The notes below the pieces were generated by a model that made no database searches, was not told the DNA's origin, and was given only the letters and a program-made list of their open reading frames with translations. Positions 1 to 8,889 of a DNA stretch of 64,000 nucleotides are shown in pieces. The stretch is taken from contig CAJTFG010000001.1 in the NCBI GenBank assembly GCA_910575705.1, positions 824,258 to 888,257 of the forward strand, given 5' to 3'. This DNA is from Erysipelotrichales bacterium (GTDB lineage Bacteria; Bacillota_I; Bacilli_A; Erysipelotrichales; Erysipelotrichaceae). The number at the start of each line of letters is the position of its first letter. Positions within the stretch are counted from its first letter, which is position 1. Both the position numbers and the translations under genes were made by a program.

Positions 1-197
1 TAACGGTTTTGGGTTCTCTGGGGCTGGCATTCATTGCCGTGCTGCCGCATGCTCTGCCGCTGTTTACCAATCTGCCGTCATCAATGGGATTTGGTGGAAC
101 AGGACTGATCATCGTGGTCGGTGTTGCCATGGAGACGGTAAAACAGCTGGAAGGGCAGTTAACGCAAAAATCTTACAAGGGATTTATTCAGCGTTAG
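1..197 (+). CDS. secY: SecY translocase subunit, C-terminal fragment
   Basis: The window starts inside this gene (codons in phase from base 3, stop TAG at 195-197). About 64 C-terminal residues are visible. They include a hydrophobic stretch with GLIIVVGVAMETVKQLEGQL, the typical last transmembrane helix and cytoplasmic tail of SecY, the channel subunit of the SecYEG protein-export complex. The position directly before adk and map in the spc ribosomal operon is the standard Firmicutes arrangement and supports the call. Nothing can be said about the rest of the protein. Confidence 0.92.
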   Translation, partial: TVLGSLGLAFIAVLPHALPLFTNLPSSMGFGGTGLIIVVGVAMETVKQLEGQLTQKSYKGFIQR

Positions 198-209
198 GGG
201 AGAAAACAA

Positions 210-860
210 ATGAACATTTTGATCATGGGAGGACCTGGTGCCGGCAAAGGTACCATGTCTGAAAAAATTGTTGAAGAATATAAAATCAACCACATTTCTA
301 CAGGAGATATCTTCCGTAGTGAAATAGGAAAGCAGACCGAATTGGGTATGAAGGCGAAAGGCTACATGGATCAAGGGCTGCTTGTGCCGGATGAAGTTAC
401 CAACGCCATGGTGAAAAGCTATTTGGAAATGTTGGATAATAAAAACGGCTTCCTGTTAGATGGATATCCGCGTACGATCGATCAAGCGAAAGCTTTTGAT
501 GAAATGTCAAAAGGGACTTCTCTGGTGATTGACAAGGTGCTTGCCTTGGATATCAGTTTGGATGAGCTAACTGCTCGTGTTACGGGACGTCGCTTATGCA
601 GAGGGTGCAGCGAGATCTATCACGTGACAAATAAACCTTCTCAAAAAGAAGGAATCTGTGATAAATGTGGCGGGGAATTATACCAGCGTAAAGATGACAC
701 CGTAGAAAGTTTGAAAGTCCGTTTAGAGGAATATCGAACATCTACTATGCCTGTTCTTGAGTATTACAGAAAGCAGGGACTCGTATCGGTAATTGATGCG
801 AGCCAGTCTATCGAAGACGTATGGAATGATACCCGAAAAGCTTTGGAGGCTGAGGTTTGA
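210..860 (+). CDS. adk: adenylate kinase
   Basis: Catalyses AMP + ATP = 2 ADP in the cytoplasm. The 216-residue protein has the P-loop GGPGAGKGT at residues 7-15, the AMP-binding stretch around LLDGYPRT (82-89) and a LID domain carrying two CxxC pairs (C130, C133, C150, C153). These form the structural zinc site usual in Gram-positive adenylate kinases. The ATG is preceded by AGGGGAG a few bases after the secY stop, so the two genes are co-transcribed. Length is normal and no residues look unusual. Confidence 0.98.
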   Translation: MNILIMGGPGAGKGTMSEKIVEEYKINHISTGDIFRSEIGKQTELGMKAKGYMDQGLLVPDEVTNAMVKSYLEMLDNKNGFLLDGYPRTIDQAKAFDEMSKGTSLVIDKVLALDISLDELTARVTGRRLCRGCSEIYHVTNKPSQKEGICDKCGGELYQRKDDTVESLKVRLEEYRTSTMPVLEYYRKQGLVSVIDASQSIEDVWNDTRKALEAEV

Positions 861-1630
861 TTACTTCCAAATCATCTCATGAATTGGCATATATGAGAAA
901 AGCGGGGGAAATTGTAGCTCTTGCACATCAGGCGGTTTCTAAGGCGATCGCTCCTGGTGTGACAACGGAATATCTGGACAGCGTCTGTGAAAGGGTGATC
1001 CGTGATGCTGGAGCAGTTCCTTCCTTTAAGGGATTATATGGGTTTCCGGCAGCTTCTTGTATATCGATCAATTCGACTTTGGTTCATGGTATTCCAGGGA
1101 AGACCAAACTGCGGGACGGGGATATCGTTTCTGTAGATATTGGTGCCTGTTATCATGGTTATCATGGAGATTCCGCCTGGACATATGCCTGCGGTAATAT
1201 CAGTGAAGAAGCACATCGGCTGATGGAGGTTGCCAGGCAGTCTCTGTTTGAAGGTTTATATCAGGCAAGGGCGGGGAATCATGTAACTGACATTTCCCAT
1301 GCGATTGGAGAATATGTGTATGCACATGGATACTCCATACCGCGTGATTATGCAGGACATGGCATCGGTTCTTCGGTTCACGAAGATCCTACCATTCCCA
1401 ATTTTGGACCGGCAGGTCATGGTATCCTGCTGAAAGAAGGGATGACCATTGCGGTAGAACCTATGGTTCATATGGGAAAACCACAGACCAGAGTGCTGCA
1501 TGATAACTGGACAGTCGTTACGAAAGATAACAGTCTGAGTGCACATTATGAACACACCATTGTAATTACAAAGGATGGGTATGAAATACTCACGACAGCA
1601 AACAAGGAGGAACTATCCGATAATGGGTAA
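857..1630 (+). CDS. map: methionine aminopeptidase, type I
   Basis: Removes the initiator methionine from nascent proteins. The start is a TTG at 857 that overlaps the adk stop (TTGA), with GGAGGCTGAGG just upstream, so translation is probably coupled. All five metal ligands of the family can be found: two aspartates in [15 protein letters not shown], the histidine in GHGIG, and the glutamates in AVEPMV and [10 protein letters not shown]. At 257 residues it is the short type I form without an N-terminal zinc extension. It sits between adk and infA as in Bacillus. Confidence 0.96.
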   Translation: MITSKSSHELAYMRKAGEIVALAHQAVSKAIAPGVTTEYLDSVCERVIRDAGAVPSFKGLYGFPAASCISINSTLVHGIPGKTKLRDGDIVSVDIGACYHGYHGDSAWTYACGNISEEAHRLMEVARQSLFEGLYQARAGNHVTDISHAIGEYVYAHGYSIPRDYAGHGIGSSVHEDPTIPNFGPAGHGILLKEGMTIAVEPMVHMGKPQTRVLHDNWTVVTKDNSLSAHYEHTIVITKDGYEILTTANKEELSDNG

Positions 1631-1841
1631 ACAAGATGTTATTGAGATTGATGGAGTAGTTGAAGATACGCTCCCCAACGCAATGTTTAAAGTGAAATTA
1701 GCAAACGGTCACGAGATACTGGCTCACGTTTCTGGTAAAATCCGCATGCACTACATACGCATTCTACCAGGGGATCGTGTAACTGTTGAAATTTCACCGT
1801 ATGATTTAACACGTGGGCGAATTACATTCCGACATAAATAG
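1623..1841 (+). CDS. infA: translation initiation factor IF-1
   Basis: A 72-residue single S1/OB-fold protein that binds the ribosomal A site during initiation. The start ATG at 1623 overlaps the last 8 bases of map and is preceded by AAGGAGG. A longer in-frame reading from 1575 exists but lacks a ribosome binding site and is not used here. The sequence contains the family features [18 protein letters not shown] and [20 protein letters not shown]. Gene order map-infA-rpmJ-rpsM supports the call. Confidence 0.97.
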   Translation: MGKQDVIEIDGVVEDTLPNAMFKVKLANGHEILAHVSGKIRMHYIRILPGDRVTVEISPYDLTRGRITFRHK

Positions 1842-1863
1842 TCGCGAATAAGGAGGAAAACGC

Positions 1864-1980
1864 ATGAAAGTAAGACCATCTGTCAAACCAATATGCGATA
1901 AGTGCCGTATCATCAAACGTAAAGGTCGCGTTATGGTAATTTGTGAAAATCCAAAACACAAACAAAGACAAGGAAACTAA
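1864..1980 (+). CDS. rpmJ: 50S ribosomal protein L36
   Basis: A 38-residue protein beginning [14 protein letters not shown]. It has the zinc-binding set C11, C14, C27 and H32, so this is the zinc-containing form of L36. The ribosome binding site AGGAGG lies about 7 bases upstream, and the stop codon is followed within 13 bases by the rpsM start. The position between infA and rpsM is universal in Firmicutes. Confidence 0.97.
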   Translation: MKVRPSVKPICDKCRIIKRKGRVMVICENPKHKQRQGN

Positions 1981-1993
1981 TGGAGGTAAAACA

Positions 1994-2359
1994 ATGGCTC
2001 GTATTGCAGGTGTAGACATTCCACGCGATAAGCGTGTTGTAGTCGCATTAACTTATATTTATGGAATCGGCCGTCCTACGGCAGAACAGATTCTAGCAAA
2101 GACAAACATCAGTGAAGATATTCGCGTAAAAGACCTGAGTGATGAGCAGGTAAATGCTATACGTCAGGAAGTGGATCAGATCAAAGTAGAAGGTGATCTG
2201 CGCCGTGAAACTGCATTGAATATCAAACGCTTAATGGAAATCGGATGCTATCGCGGTATCCGCCATCGTAAGGGACTGCCTGTTCGCGGACAGCGTACGA
2301 AAACGAATGCCCGTACTCGCAAAGGTCCGGTTCGTACGGTAGCAAACAAGAAGAAATAG
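1994..2359 (+). CDS. rpsM: 30S ribosomal protein S13
   Basis: A 121-residue protein of the 30S head, starting [16 protein letters not shown]. It contains the helix-hairpin-helix region [17 protein letters not shown] and the basic tail [15 protein letters not shown] that contacts the P-site tRNA. The chosen ATG at 1994 has GGAGG eight bases upstream; a reading from 1943 would overlap rpmJ and has no ribosome binding site. It lies in the alpha operon before rpsK and rpoA. Confidence 0.97.
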   Translation: MARIAGVDIPRDKRVVVALTYIYGIGRPTAEQILAKTNISEDIRVKDLSDEQVNAIRQEVDQIKVEGDLRRETALNIKRLMEIGCYRGIRHRKGLPVRGQRTKTNARTRKGPVRTVANKKK

Positions 2360-2379
2360 GACGATAGGAGGAAAGAACA

Positions 2380-2775
2380 ATGGCAAAAGCAACAAAAGCT
2401 GGTTCTCGTAAGCGCAGAGTTCGCAAGAATATTGCGCGCGGGTGTGCACATATACATTCAACGTTTAATAACACAATCGTTACTATTACGGACGAAAATG
2501 GAAATGCAATCGCTTGGTCTAGCGCCGGTGCGTTAGGATTCAAGGGTTCACGTAAATCCACACCGTATGCTGCACAGATGGCTGGTGAAGCCGCTGGAAA
2601 AGCAGCGATTGAAAATGGAATGAAGACGATTGCAGTCGATGTGAAGGGACCTGGTCCCGGACGTGAGGCCGCAGTGAGAGCATTACAGGTAGCAGGATTG
2701 GAAATTACAATGATCAACGATGTAACACCGATCCCTCACAATGGATGTCGTCCACCAAAACGACCACGTGGTTAA
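2380..2775 (+). CDS. rpsK: 30S ribosomal protein S11
   Basis: A 131-residue 30S platform protein with the conserved segments [38 protein letters not shown] and the C-terminal [13 protein letters not shown]. The N-terminal 20 residues are strongly basic, as usual in Firmicutes. AGGAGG precedes the ATG. It is part of the rpsM-rpsK-rpoA-rplQ transcription unit. Confidence 0.98.
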   Translation: MAKATKAGSRKRRVRKNIARGCAHIHSTFNNTIVTITDENGNAIAWSSAGALGFKGSRKSTPYAAQMAGEAAGKAAIENGMKTIAVDVKGPGPGREAAVRALQVAGLEITMINDVTPIPHNGCRPPKRPRG

Positions 2776-2800
2776 GAAACCTTAATTGAGGAGGTATTGT

Positions 2801-3760
2801 ATGCAAAAATTCGAACGTGCAAATTTTGAGATTAAAGAATATGTAGATTCCGATCATTATGGTAAGTTTGTATTTGGACCTCTGGAAAGAGGCTTTGGAA
2901 CAACTATTGGAAATGCACTGAGACGTGTTTTACTCTCCTCTTTACCGGGAGCTGCCGTATTTTCAATTAAGGTTGATGGCGTGTATCATGAATTCACTGC
3001 CATTCCGGGAATTGTAGAAGACGTGACATCTATTATCTTGAATATCAAAACATTGATCATGGAAATTCAGGATGATGAAGTGTATACGCTACGTATCTCA
3101 AAACAGGGGCCGGGAACGGTAACTGGTGCTGATATCATATGTCCGGAAGGCGTTACGATGCTCAGTCAGGATACACATATTTGTACACTGGAAGAGGGCG
3201 GTTCTTTGGAAATGGAACTGCAGGCACGCATTGGACGTGGATATGTCAGTGCTGATACAAATAAATCACTGTATCAGACACCGAATCAACCTTTGGGTAC
3301 AATTTATACAGATAGTATTTATACTCCGATTGAAAAGGTATCTTATAATGTAGAACCTGCCCGTGTTGGACAGGATGCAAAATATGATAAAGTCGTTTTG
3401 GAGATCTGGACCGATGGTTCTATCAGTCCGGCAGAATCCATTGCGATGGCAAGTAAGATTCTGATCGATCATTTGGAACTTCTCACAAGCGTTCATGAGC
3501 AGGTAAATGATCTGGATTCCGTTATGAAAGAAGCACAGGGTGAAACCCAGAACAAAGGGCTTGTCATGATGATTGAAGATCTCGATCTGTCCGTTCGCTC
3601 TTATAACTGCTTAAAGCGTGCTGGTATTCAGACGGTAGAAGAGCTGACACAGAGAACAGAAGACGAAATGATGAGAGTCAGAAACTTAGGAAAGAAGTCA
3701 TTAAAAGAAGTGAAAGATAAGATTTATGATTTAGGTCTTAGCTTTAAATCATACGAATAG
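2801..3760 (+). CDS. rpoA: RNA polymerase subunit alpha
   Basis: A 319-residue alpha subunit. The N-terminal domain (about 1-230) carries the dimerisation and assembly segment GNALRRVLLSSLPGAAVFSIK. An acidic linker leads to the C-terminal domain (about 250-319), which has the helix-hairpin-helix IEDLDLSVRSYNCLKRAGI and RNLGKKSLKEVK that touches UP elements and activators. The ATG at 2801 follows GAGGAGG; an upstream in-frame TTG/ATG region at 2786 has no ribosome binding site. Confidence 0.98.
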   Translation: MQKFERANFEIKEYVDSDHYGKFVFGPLERGFGTTIGNALRRVLLSSLPGAAVFSIKVDGVYHEFTAIPGIVEDVTSIILNIKTLIMEIQDDEVYTLRISKQGPGTVTGADIICPEGVTMLSQDTHICTLEEGGSLEMELQARIGRGYVSADTNKSLYQTPNQPLGTIYTDSIYTPIEKVSYNVEPARVGQDAKYDKVVLEIWTDGSISPAESIAMASKILIDHLELLTSVHEQVNDLDSVMKEAQGETQNKGLVMMIEDLDLSVRSYNCLKRAGIQTVEELTQRTEDEMMRVRNLGKKSLKEVKDKIYDLGLSFKSYE

Positions 3761-3782
3761 CATCACAAGGAGGATATAACCA

Positions 3783-4148
3783 ATGTGGAATCGTAAATTA
3801 GGACGTACTGCTGATCACCGCAAGGCGATGTTCCGTAACCTTGCTACTTCTTTGATCATCAAAGGTCAGGTAGAAACTACGGAAATGAAAGCGAAAGAGT
3901 TACGTACAATTGCTGATGAACTGGTTACGTTGGCAAAACGCGGAGATCTGCATGCACGCCGTCAGGCTGCTGCATTCGTTCGTGATGTTGTTGCTGATGA
4001 AACAACCGGACAGACAGCTTTACAGAAGTTATTTACTGAAATTGGTCCCGCATATGCAGATCGTAATGGCGGATATACTCGTGTTATCAAAACGAGAGTA
4101 CGCCGCGGAGATGCTGCACCGATGGCCATCATTGAATTTGTAAAATAA
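3783..4148 (+). CDS. rplQ: 50S ribosomal protein L17
   Basis: A 121-residue L17 protein beginning [20 protein letters not shown]. It has the expected ITTxxKAKELR-like segment ([23 protein letters not shown]) and C-terminal [21 protein letters not shown] is seven bases upstream. It is the last gene of the alpha operon and is followed directly by an intrinsic terminator. Confidence 0.97.
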   Translation: MWNRKLGRTADHRKAMFRNLATSLIIKGQVETTEMKAKELRTIADELVTLAKRGDLHARRQAAAFVRDVVADETTGQTALQKLFTEIGPAYADRNGGYTRVIKTRVRRGDAAPMAIIEFVK

Positions 4149-4150
4149 TG

Positions 4151-4178
4151 AAAACATCGCTGAAAAGCGATGTTTTTT
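4151..4178 (+). terminator. intrinsic terminator of the ribosomal/rpoA operon
   Basis: A perfect 10-bp stem AAACATCGCT / AGCGATGTTT with a GAAA tetraloop, followed by a run of T. It starts three bases after the rplQ stop. Confidence 0.92.
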
Positions 4179-4297
4179 ATGATCTGTCTATAAATATGAA
4201 AAGCATTCTTGCGCTTTTTTCAGATTATATTTATAATTTAACTGTCGTTATTTCCTTGGAAATAGCATTACCTTAGTAATTAGGAAGAATGAGATAT

Positions 4298-4885
4298 ATG
4301 AAAACGATAAAAGAACTGGAAGATTACGCACAAGAGAACCGTATCCCTATCATGCAGCAGGAGGGAATGGACTTTCTTTGTACGTTTATTGCGGAGCATG
4401 ACTGTAAGAATATTCTGGAGATCGGAAGTGCTATCGGTTACTCGGCGATCCGTACGGCTTTGGCAAACCCGCAAAGTAAGATCATCACATTGGAAAGAGA
4501 TGAAGAACGATATCGCATGGCAATAGAAAATATTCACGATTTTCATTTGGAGGATCAGATTGAAATTCATCTGTGTGATGCCTTGGAATATACGACAGAA
4601 GAGATGTTTGATCTTATTTTCATCGATGCTGCGAAAGCGCAGTACATTAAATTTTTTGAACGCTATGAACATAATCTGAAACCGGGAGGGCATATTATAA
4701 GTGATAATTTGGAGTTTCACGGATATGTGGAACATCCGGAGACGGTAATCTCACGAAACCTGCGGCAGCTTGTAAAAAAAATCAAAAAGTATATCGTTTA
4801 TTTGGAAGCAAAGGATTCATTTGAAACGATATTTTTAAAAATTGGAGACGGGGTAGCGGTGAGTCACAAAAAAAGTCAAAAATAA
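4298..4885 (+). CDS. trmR: SAM-dependent O-methyltransferase, TrmR-like
   Basis: A 195-residue class I methyltransferase. SAM-binding motif I reads ILEIGSAIGYSAIRTA, and the acidic motif LIFIDAAKAQYIKFFE follows motif III. Together with the C-terminal GDGVAVSHK, this matches the YrrM/TrmR family. In Bacillus subtilis that family methylates 5-hydroxyuridine in tRNA wobble positions, so the function is known for the family and inferred here. The ATG at 4298 has AGGAAG about ten bases upstream; the ATG at 4289 is too close to that site. The collagenase-like U32 peptidases that often accompany yrrM are not adjacent. Confidence 0.78.
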   Translation: MKTIKELEDYAQENRIPIMQQEGMDFLCTFIAEHDCKNILEIGSAIGYSAIRTALANPQSKIITLERDEERYRMAIENIHDFHLEDQIEIHLCDALEYTTEEMFDLIFIDAAKAQYIKFFERYEHNLKPGGHIISDNLEFHGYVEHPETVISRNLRQLVKKIKKYIVYLEAKDSFETIFLKIGDGVAVSHKKSQK

Positions 4886-4941
4886 GCTTTTATCTACACT
4901 ATTTTGTGGTACAATAAAAATAAGAAAGCGGTGATTATATC

Positions 4942-5778
4942 ATGAAAAAATTAATACCTACATTGGCTGTATTAGGCAGTGCAGTTGCCTTTGCCATTTA
5001 TAAATTAAAAAAGGATGAGCAGAAGCAATTGACGGAGTTGGATCAGGACTTGTTGGAAGATGACGGTGGGGATACGGATGAAATTATTCATCTGACGCCT
5101 AAAAACGAGGCGCACACCGAGGAAGAGGTGTTTCCCAGGCCCAGCTCAGAAATAGAGGAGCTTTTATCTGAACAGGAAGAGATAAAAGAAGTGCCGGCTG
5201 CAATGCCTGAGGAAGAAAACGAATCTGTGTATCATGAAGAGCAGTTGGCGGAAGCTCTGCAATCTTTGAAGGAACAAGTAGAAGAAGTGAATACCACAGA
5301 TGATATCCGACAGGCTATTGAAGAAGCCATCCATGAAAGTCAAAATGAAGAAGTGGAAGAGACGGAGACAGATGAGAAGGAAGAAGCCCCTGCTTTGAAT
5401 GAAGAGATAGATACGGAAGATGAAGATGATTACAATGAAGAATATCCGCATCTTACGAACACTTTGGTTGAAGATATCAATCAGATGACGCAGGAAGCGA
5501 TGGATTCATTGGAAAATGACGGCGATGTTCATGAACATGAACGACCGGTTCAGCATATGGTATCTTTCGGTAGCATGGAGGATCTGGATAATTTTAAGAA
5601 TAAAGTTATCAATAAAGGATTCGTCATTACCAAGGGTGAGGGTGATATGGATCTGGTTGTTTTGCATATATCATCGATTGATAAGGTAAAACTGGTTTCC
5701 AATATCTTGTATCTGGCTGATCAGGCATATGCCAATAATGGCGAATATAAGGGTTGGCAAAGTAAAGTTAGTTATTAA
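4942..5778 (+). CDS. membrane-anchored, very acidic protein of unknown function
   Basis: I do not recognise a family. The 278-residue product starts with MKKLIPTLAVLGSAVAFAIYKLKK, one N-terminal membrane segment followed by lysines. A long Glu/Asp-rich low-complexity region (about 30-190) is next, with stretches such as EEVEETETDEKEEAP. A compact C-terminal part (about 200-278) alternates hydrophobic and charged residues and looks folded (MVSFGSMEDLDNFKNKVINK, LVVLHISSIDKVKLVSNIL). The gene stands alone between a TrmR-like gene and a terminator. The topology suggests a cytoplasmic acidic domain tethered to the membrane. Confidence 0.75.
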   Translation: MKKLIPTLAVLGSAVAFAIYKLKKDEQKQLTELDQDLLEDDGGDTDEIIHLTPKNEAHTEEEVFPRPSSEIEELLSEQEEIKEVPAAMPEEENESVYHEEQLAEALQSLKEQVEEVNTTDDIRQAIEEAIHESQNEEVEETETDEKEEAPALNEEIDTEDEDDYNEEYPHLTNTLVEDINQMTQEAMDSLENDGDVHEHERPVQHMVSFGSMEDLDNFKNKVINKGFVITKGEGDMDLVVLHISSIDKVKLVSNILYLADQAYANNGEYKGWQSKVSY

Positions 5779-5799
5779 AAGCGGAATATCCGCTTTTTT
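5777..5799 (+). terminator. intrinsic terminator
   Basis: Hairpin AAAAGCGGA / TCCGCTTTT followed by T residues directly after the stop of the acidic membrane protein gene. Confidence 0.85.
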
Positions 5800-5817
5800 A
5801 TGTTTTACATGATATAG

Positions 5818-5846
5818 TTGAAATTACATTTTTGAAATCATATAAT
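5818..5846 (+). promoter_or_regulatory. sigma-A type promoter
   Basis: TTGAAA at 5818-5823, a 17-base spacer and a perfect TATAAT at 5841-5846. The predicted transcription start near 5853 rules out the upstream TTG at 5832 as start codon of the next gene. Confidence 0.85.
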
Positions 5847-5867
5847 AGGAGCATTGAGAGGTTGCCT

Positions 5868-7172
5868 ATGCTGCAGAAAAGATTCAATTTCATCACGATG
5901 TTTTTAACCGGAATTTTTTTTACTGTCCTCGGATGGAGCTTGATACTGCATCATATGGAACCATGGGATTGGGTATATATAATGTTTGTATTCGGAATGT
6001 ATGGCACGGCGATATTGCGTTTCTTGGATCTTTTGATTAATTTTCCCAAGTTATCGCATCGCTTCATGAAATTTATGGACATTGTATTTTGGCTGATGAT
6101 TGGCATACTTTCTTCTTCCGGTCCTCATATTTTTCGTGCGGTGATGCCGCGTATCGTAGGTTGCTGGATCGCACTTCATGCGGTTGTGAAAGCGATCGTC
6201 CTCTACATTAAAATAAAAGATGATCTGCCGGGGCGCTTACGTCTGATACTACTGTTTTTCTTTGATTTTATCATGGCGTGCATTCTTCTTTTTCAGCCGA
6301 ATAAGCAGATGTATCTTATTTCATATGGCGTAGGGATCTATTTGATGATTTACGGAGTTAATGTTTTATGGAATTTCTTTCGAGAGTTTCTTCCGCAAAA
6401 CAGCGGTGCACGGCTTGATCAGAAACTGCGTTTGGCAGTTCCTCCCTTTTTAGCCGCTATCATTCCCCCCACTTTGATGCATACCATTTTAGATAAAGAT
6501 GATGAGGAAACAGCCAGAGAAGAGTTTAATGCTTATAAATCGCATCTGCATACCGATTTGGAAGTCATGATCCATTTGGCACCGAGCGGTCCCGCTATGT
6601 TGGGACACATGGATATTATATATAAGGATACGGTCATATCTTATGGGTGCTACGATCCTCATACGCGAAGATTGGCCGGAGCAATGGGAGACGGTGTGAT
6701 TTTGACAGCACCTCGGAATTCATATATTCGCAACTGTTTGGAGAATGAAAACAAGGTGCTGGTAGGATTTGGGATTTCTTTGCGGGATGAGCAAAGGGTT
6801 CGCATGGAGCGAAAGATGAAAGAATTATGGGAAGAGGTCGTTGACTTTTTTAGTGATGAACAGCTTTATCAGAAAGGAATGTTGGATCAGCAAAACAGAG
6901 ACGATTACATATCACGCGTAACAAGGCATGTGCCGGGAGCGCATTTTTATAAAACGACGAATGAAAAGCTGAAGACATTTTTTGTCTTATCTAGTAACTG
7001 TGTATATTTTGCACATCAGATTTTAAAGGAGATCGGTTTGAATTTGTTTGATTTAAGCGGTATTATCTCGCCGGGTTCTTATTTTGACTTTTTAAACAAA
7101 CAATTTAAAAGTGACAGGAGTTTCGTGATTCATAGAAAAGTTTACCGTAAGCGGGACACAGGTGTAATGTAG
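5868..7172 (+). CDS. multi-spanning membrane protein with C-terminal permuted papain-like domain
   Basis: A 434-residue protein. Residues 1-190 hold about six hydrophobic segments in a DUF308/HdeD-like arrangement. Residues 230-434 form a soluble domain with a histidine in LGHMDIIYKDTVISYG near its start and a cysteine in SSNCVYFAHQIL near its end. A His motif before a Cys motif is the order seen in circularly permuted NlpC/P60 (YiiX-like) enzymes, which suggests an acyl/peptide/amide hydrolase at the membrane. This is inferred from motif order, not proven. The ATG at 5868 has GAGAGG six bases upstream and fits the promoter. Confidence 0.6.
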   Translation: MLQKRFNFITMFLTGIFFTVLGWSLILHHMEPWDWVYIMFVFGMYGTAILRFLDLLINFPKLSHRFMKFMDIVFWLMIGILSSSGPHIFRAVMPRIVGCWIALHAVVKAIVLYIKIKDDLPGRLRLILLFFFDFIMACILLFQPNKQMYLISYGVGIYLMIYGVNVLWNFFREFLPQNSGARLDQKLRLAVPPFLAAIIPPTLMHTILDKDDEETAREEFNAYKSHLHTDLEVMIHLAPSGPAMLGHMDIIYKDTVISYGCYDPHTRRLAGAMGDGVILTAPRNSYIRNCLENENKVLVGFGISLRDEQRVRMERKMKELWEEVVDFFSDEQLYQKGMLDQQNRDDYISRVTRHVPGAHFYKTTNEKLKTFFVLSSNCVYFAHQILKEIGLNLFDLSGIISPGSYFDFLNKQFKSDRSFVIHRKVYRKRDTGVM

Positions 7173-7174
7173 CG

Positions 7175-7203
7175 TTGTTTTCCGCCCTTTTTCGTTGTAT
7201 AAT
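7175..7203 (+). promoter_or_regulatory. promoter of the ecfA1-ecfA2-ecfT operon
   Basis: TTGTTT at 7175-7180, 17-base spacer, TATAAT at 7198-7203, immediately after the preceding stop codon and about 20 bases before the ecfA1 start. Confidence 0.8.
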
Positions 7204-7225
7204 AAGATGGCTTCGAGGTGATGGA

Positions 7226-8053
7226 ATGGAGAAAATTAAATTTGAACATGTGTCTTATTCCTATGATCATGAGACAAACGCGATCGATGATGTTTCCTTT
7301 GAAATAGAGGAAGGCAGCTACACGGCGATCATCGGTCATAATGGCAGCGGTAAGTCTACGATCGCTAAGCTGATGATCGATTTGCTGGAGAGGGATAAGG
7401 GAAATATATATATAGATAAAATGGAATTGTGTGATGAGACCTTATTTGCGATACGCGATAAAATTGGTATTGTCTTTCAAAATCCGGATAATCAGTTCAT
7501 CGGGGCAACGGTTGCAGATGATATTGCTTTCGGATTAGAAAATCATCAGGTGGAAAGTGAACGGATGCAGGAGATCATCGACCGTTTTGCGGCGAAAGTG
7601 AATATGACCAAATATATGCAGAGCGAGCCGACGAAACTTTCCGGCGGGCAGAAACAGCGTGTGGCGATTGCCGGTGTCTTAGCGATGGCACCGTCGATTC
7701 TCATATTCGATGAGGCTACTTCTATGCTGGATCCGCAAGGAAAAGCGGAGATCAATCACCTGATACAGGAGATTCATAAAGAGAACAAATTAACCATCAT
7801 CTCTATTACGCATGATATCGAAGAAGTTGCACATGCTGATCATGTCATTGTCTTAGATAAAGGAAAGGTCGTCATGCAGGGATCGCCGGTTGATGTTTTA
7901 AAAAGAGAACAGCAGCTTATCGATCTTCGCTTGGATATTCCTTTCTCTATGAAATTTTTAAAGGAGTTGCATGCGCATAATATAAAAACGAAACAATGCA
8001 TTACAATGGAAGGGCTGGTGGATGAGTTATGCCGATTGCATTCAAAGATGTAA
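7226..8053 (+). CDS. ecfA1: ECF transporter ATPase EcfA1
   Basis: A 275-residue ABC ATPase of the shared energy-coupling factor module. It has Walker A GHNGSGKST, Q-loop region VFQNPDNQF, signature LSGGQKQR, Walker B ILIFDEAT and the H-loop in ITHDIEE. With EcfA2 and EcfT it powers several substrate-binding S components for vitamin-like molecules. The ATG at 7226 follows GAGGTGATGG; the upstream in-frame start at 7175 lies inside the promoter. The ATPase pair overlaps by 25 bases. The location next to truA and close to the ribosomal operon is the classic group II ECF arrangement. Confidence 0.95.
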   Translation: MEKIKFEHVSYSYDHETNAIDDVSFEIEEGSYTAIIGHNGSGKSTIAKLMIDLLERDKGNIYIDKMELCDETLFAIRDKIGIVFQNPDNQFIGATVADDIAFGLENHQVESERMQEIIDRFAAKVNMTKYMQSEPTKLSGGQKQRVAIAGVLAMAPSILIFDEATSMLDPQGKAEINHLIQEIHKENKLTIISITHDIEEVAHADHVIVLDKGKVVMQGSPVDVLKREQQLIDLRLDIPFSMKFLKELHAHNIKTKQCITMEGLVDELCRLHSKM

Positions 8054-8889
8054 GTCATATTTATAATGCAGATTCGCCATTTTCCTATGTAGCGCTTGAT
8101 CATATCGATCTGGAAATCGCCGAAGGGTCGATCACGGCGATTATCGGAGAAACCGGTAGTGGTAAGTCGACGCTCGTCCAGCATTTAAATGCGTTGTTGC
8201 TGCCGACACAGGGGGAGCTGCAAGTATTGGATCAATGCATTGACAGTAAGCAGAAACCTAAAAATTTAAAACAGCTTCGAAAAAATGTAGGGTTGGTATT
8301 TCAGTTTCCGGAATACCAGCTGTTTGAAGAAACCATTATAAAAGACGTATGCTTTGGACCAAAGAATTTTGGTGTTCAGGAAGAAGAAGCGATTCAACGC
8401 GCAAAGGAAATTTTAAAGGTTTGCGGACTGGATGACAGCTATTTGGAGAAGTCACCGTTTGACCTGTCCGGCGGGCAGAAACGACGGGTAGCGATTGCGG
8501 GGATATTGGCGATGGATCCATCCGTATTGGTCCTGGATGAGCCGACGGCCGGTCTGGATCCGCAAGGTGCTAAAGAGATGATGGAACTGTTTGTACAGAT
8601 GAACCGCGTTTATCATAAAACGGTTTTGATCGTTACGCATGACATGGAGCATGTGTTGTCTTATTGTGATCAGGTAGTTGTTATCCGTGACGGTCATATG
8701 GAGCGCGCATGTGGCGTAAAAGAGTTTTTCAGTGACATTCGTCTGCTTCGTGAACTCAGGATCAATCCTCCTGCTGTTATACAGTTGAGAGAACGTTTGC
8801 GATCAGAAGGATTTGCGATCGATCCTTCTATCATCGATATAAAGCAGTTGGCAGAAGCGGTTGCCTCAGAGGTGAAGCATCATGAATAA
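8029..8889 (+). CDS. ecfA2: ECF transporter ATPase EcfA2
   Basis: A 286-residue partner ATPase with Walker A GETGSGKST, VFQFPEYQLFEET after the Q-loop glutamine, signature LSGGQKRR, Walker B VLVLDEPTAGLDP and the H-loop THDMEH. The EYQLFEE segment is characteristic of EcfA2 (second CbiO). Its ATG lies inside the 3' end of ecfA1, preceded by GGTGGATG, so translation is coupled. Confidence 0.95.
   Translation: MPIAFKDVSHIYNADSPFSYVALDHIDLEIAEGSITAIIGETGSGKSTLVQHLNALLLPTQGELQVLDQCIDSKQKPKNLKQLRKNVGLVFQFPEYQLFEETIIKDVCFGPKNFGVQEEEAIQRAKEILKVCGLDDSYLEKSPFDLSGGQKRRVAIAGILAMDPSVLVLDEPTAGLDPQGAKEMMELFVQMNRVYHKTVLIVTHDMEHVLSYCDQVVVIRDGHMERACGVKEFFSDIRLLRELRINPPAVIQLRERLRSEGFAIDPSIIDIKQLAEAVASEVKHHE

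Noticed and set aside
2223..2717. A 164-codon minus-strand open frame across rpsM and rpsK
   Set aside because: It lies entirely antisense to two certain ribosomal protein genes, lacks a ribosome binding site and has the composition of a shadow frame.
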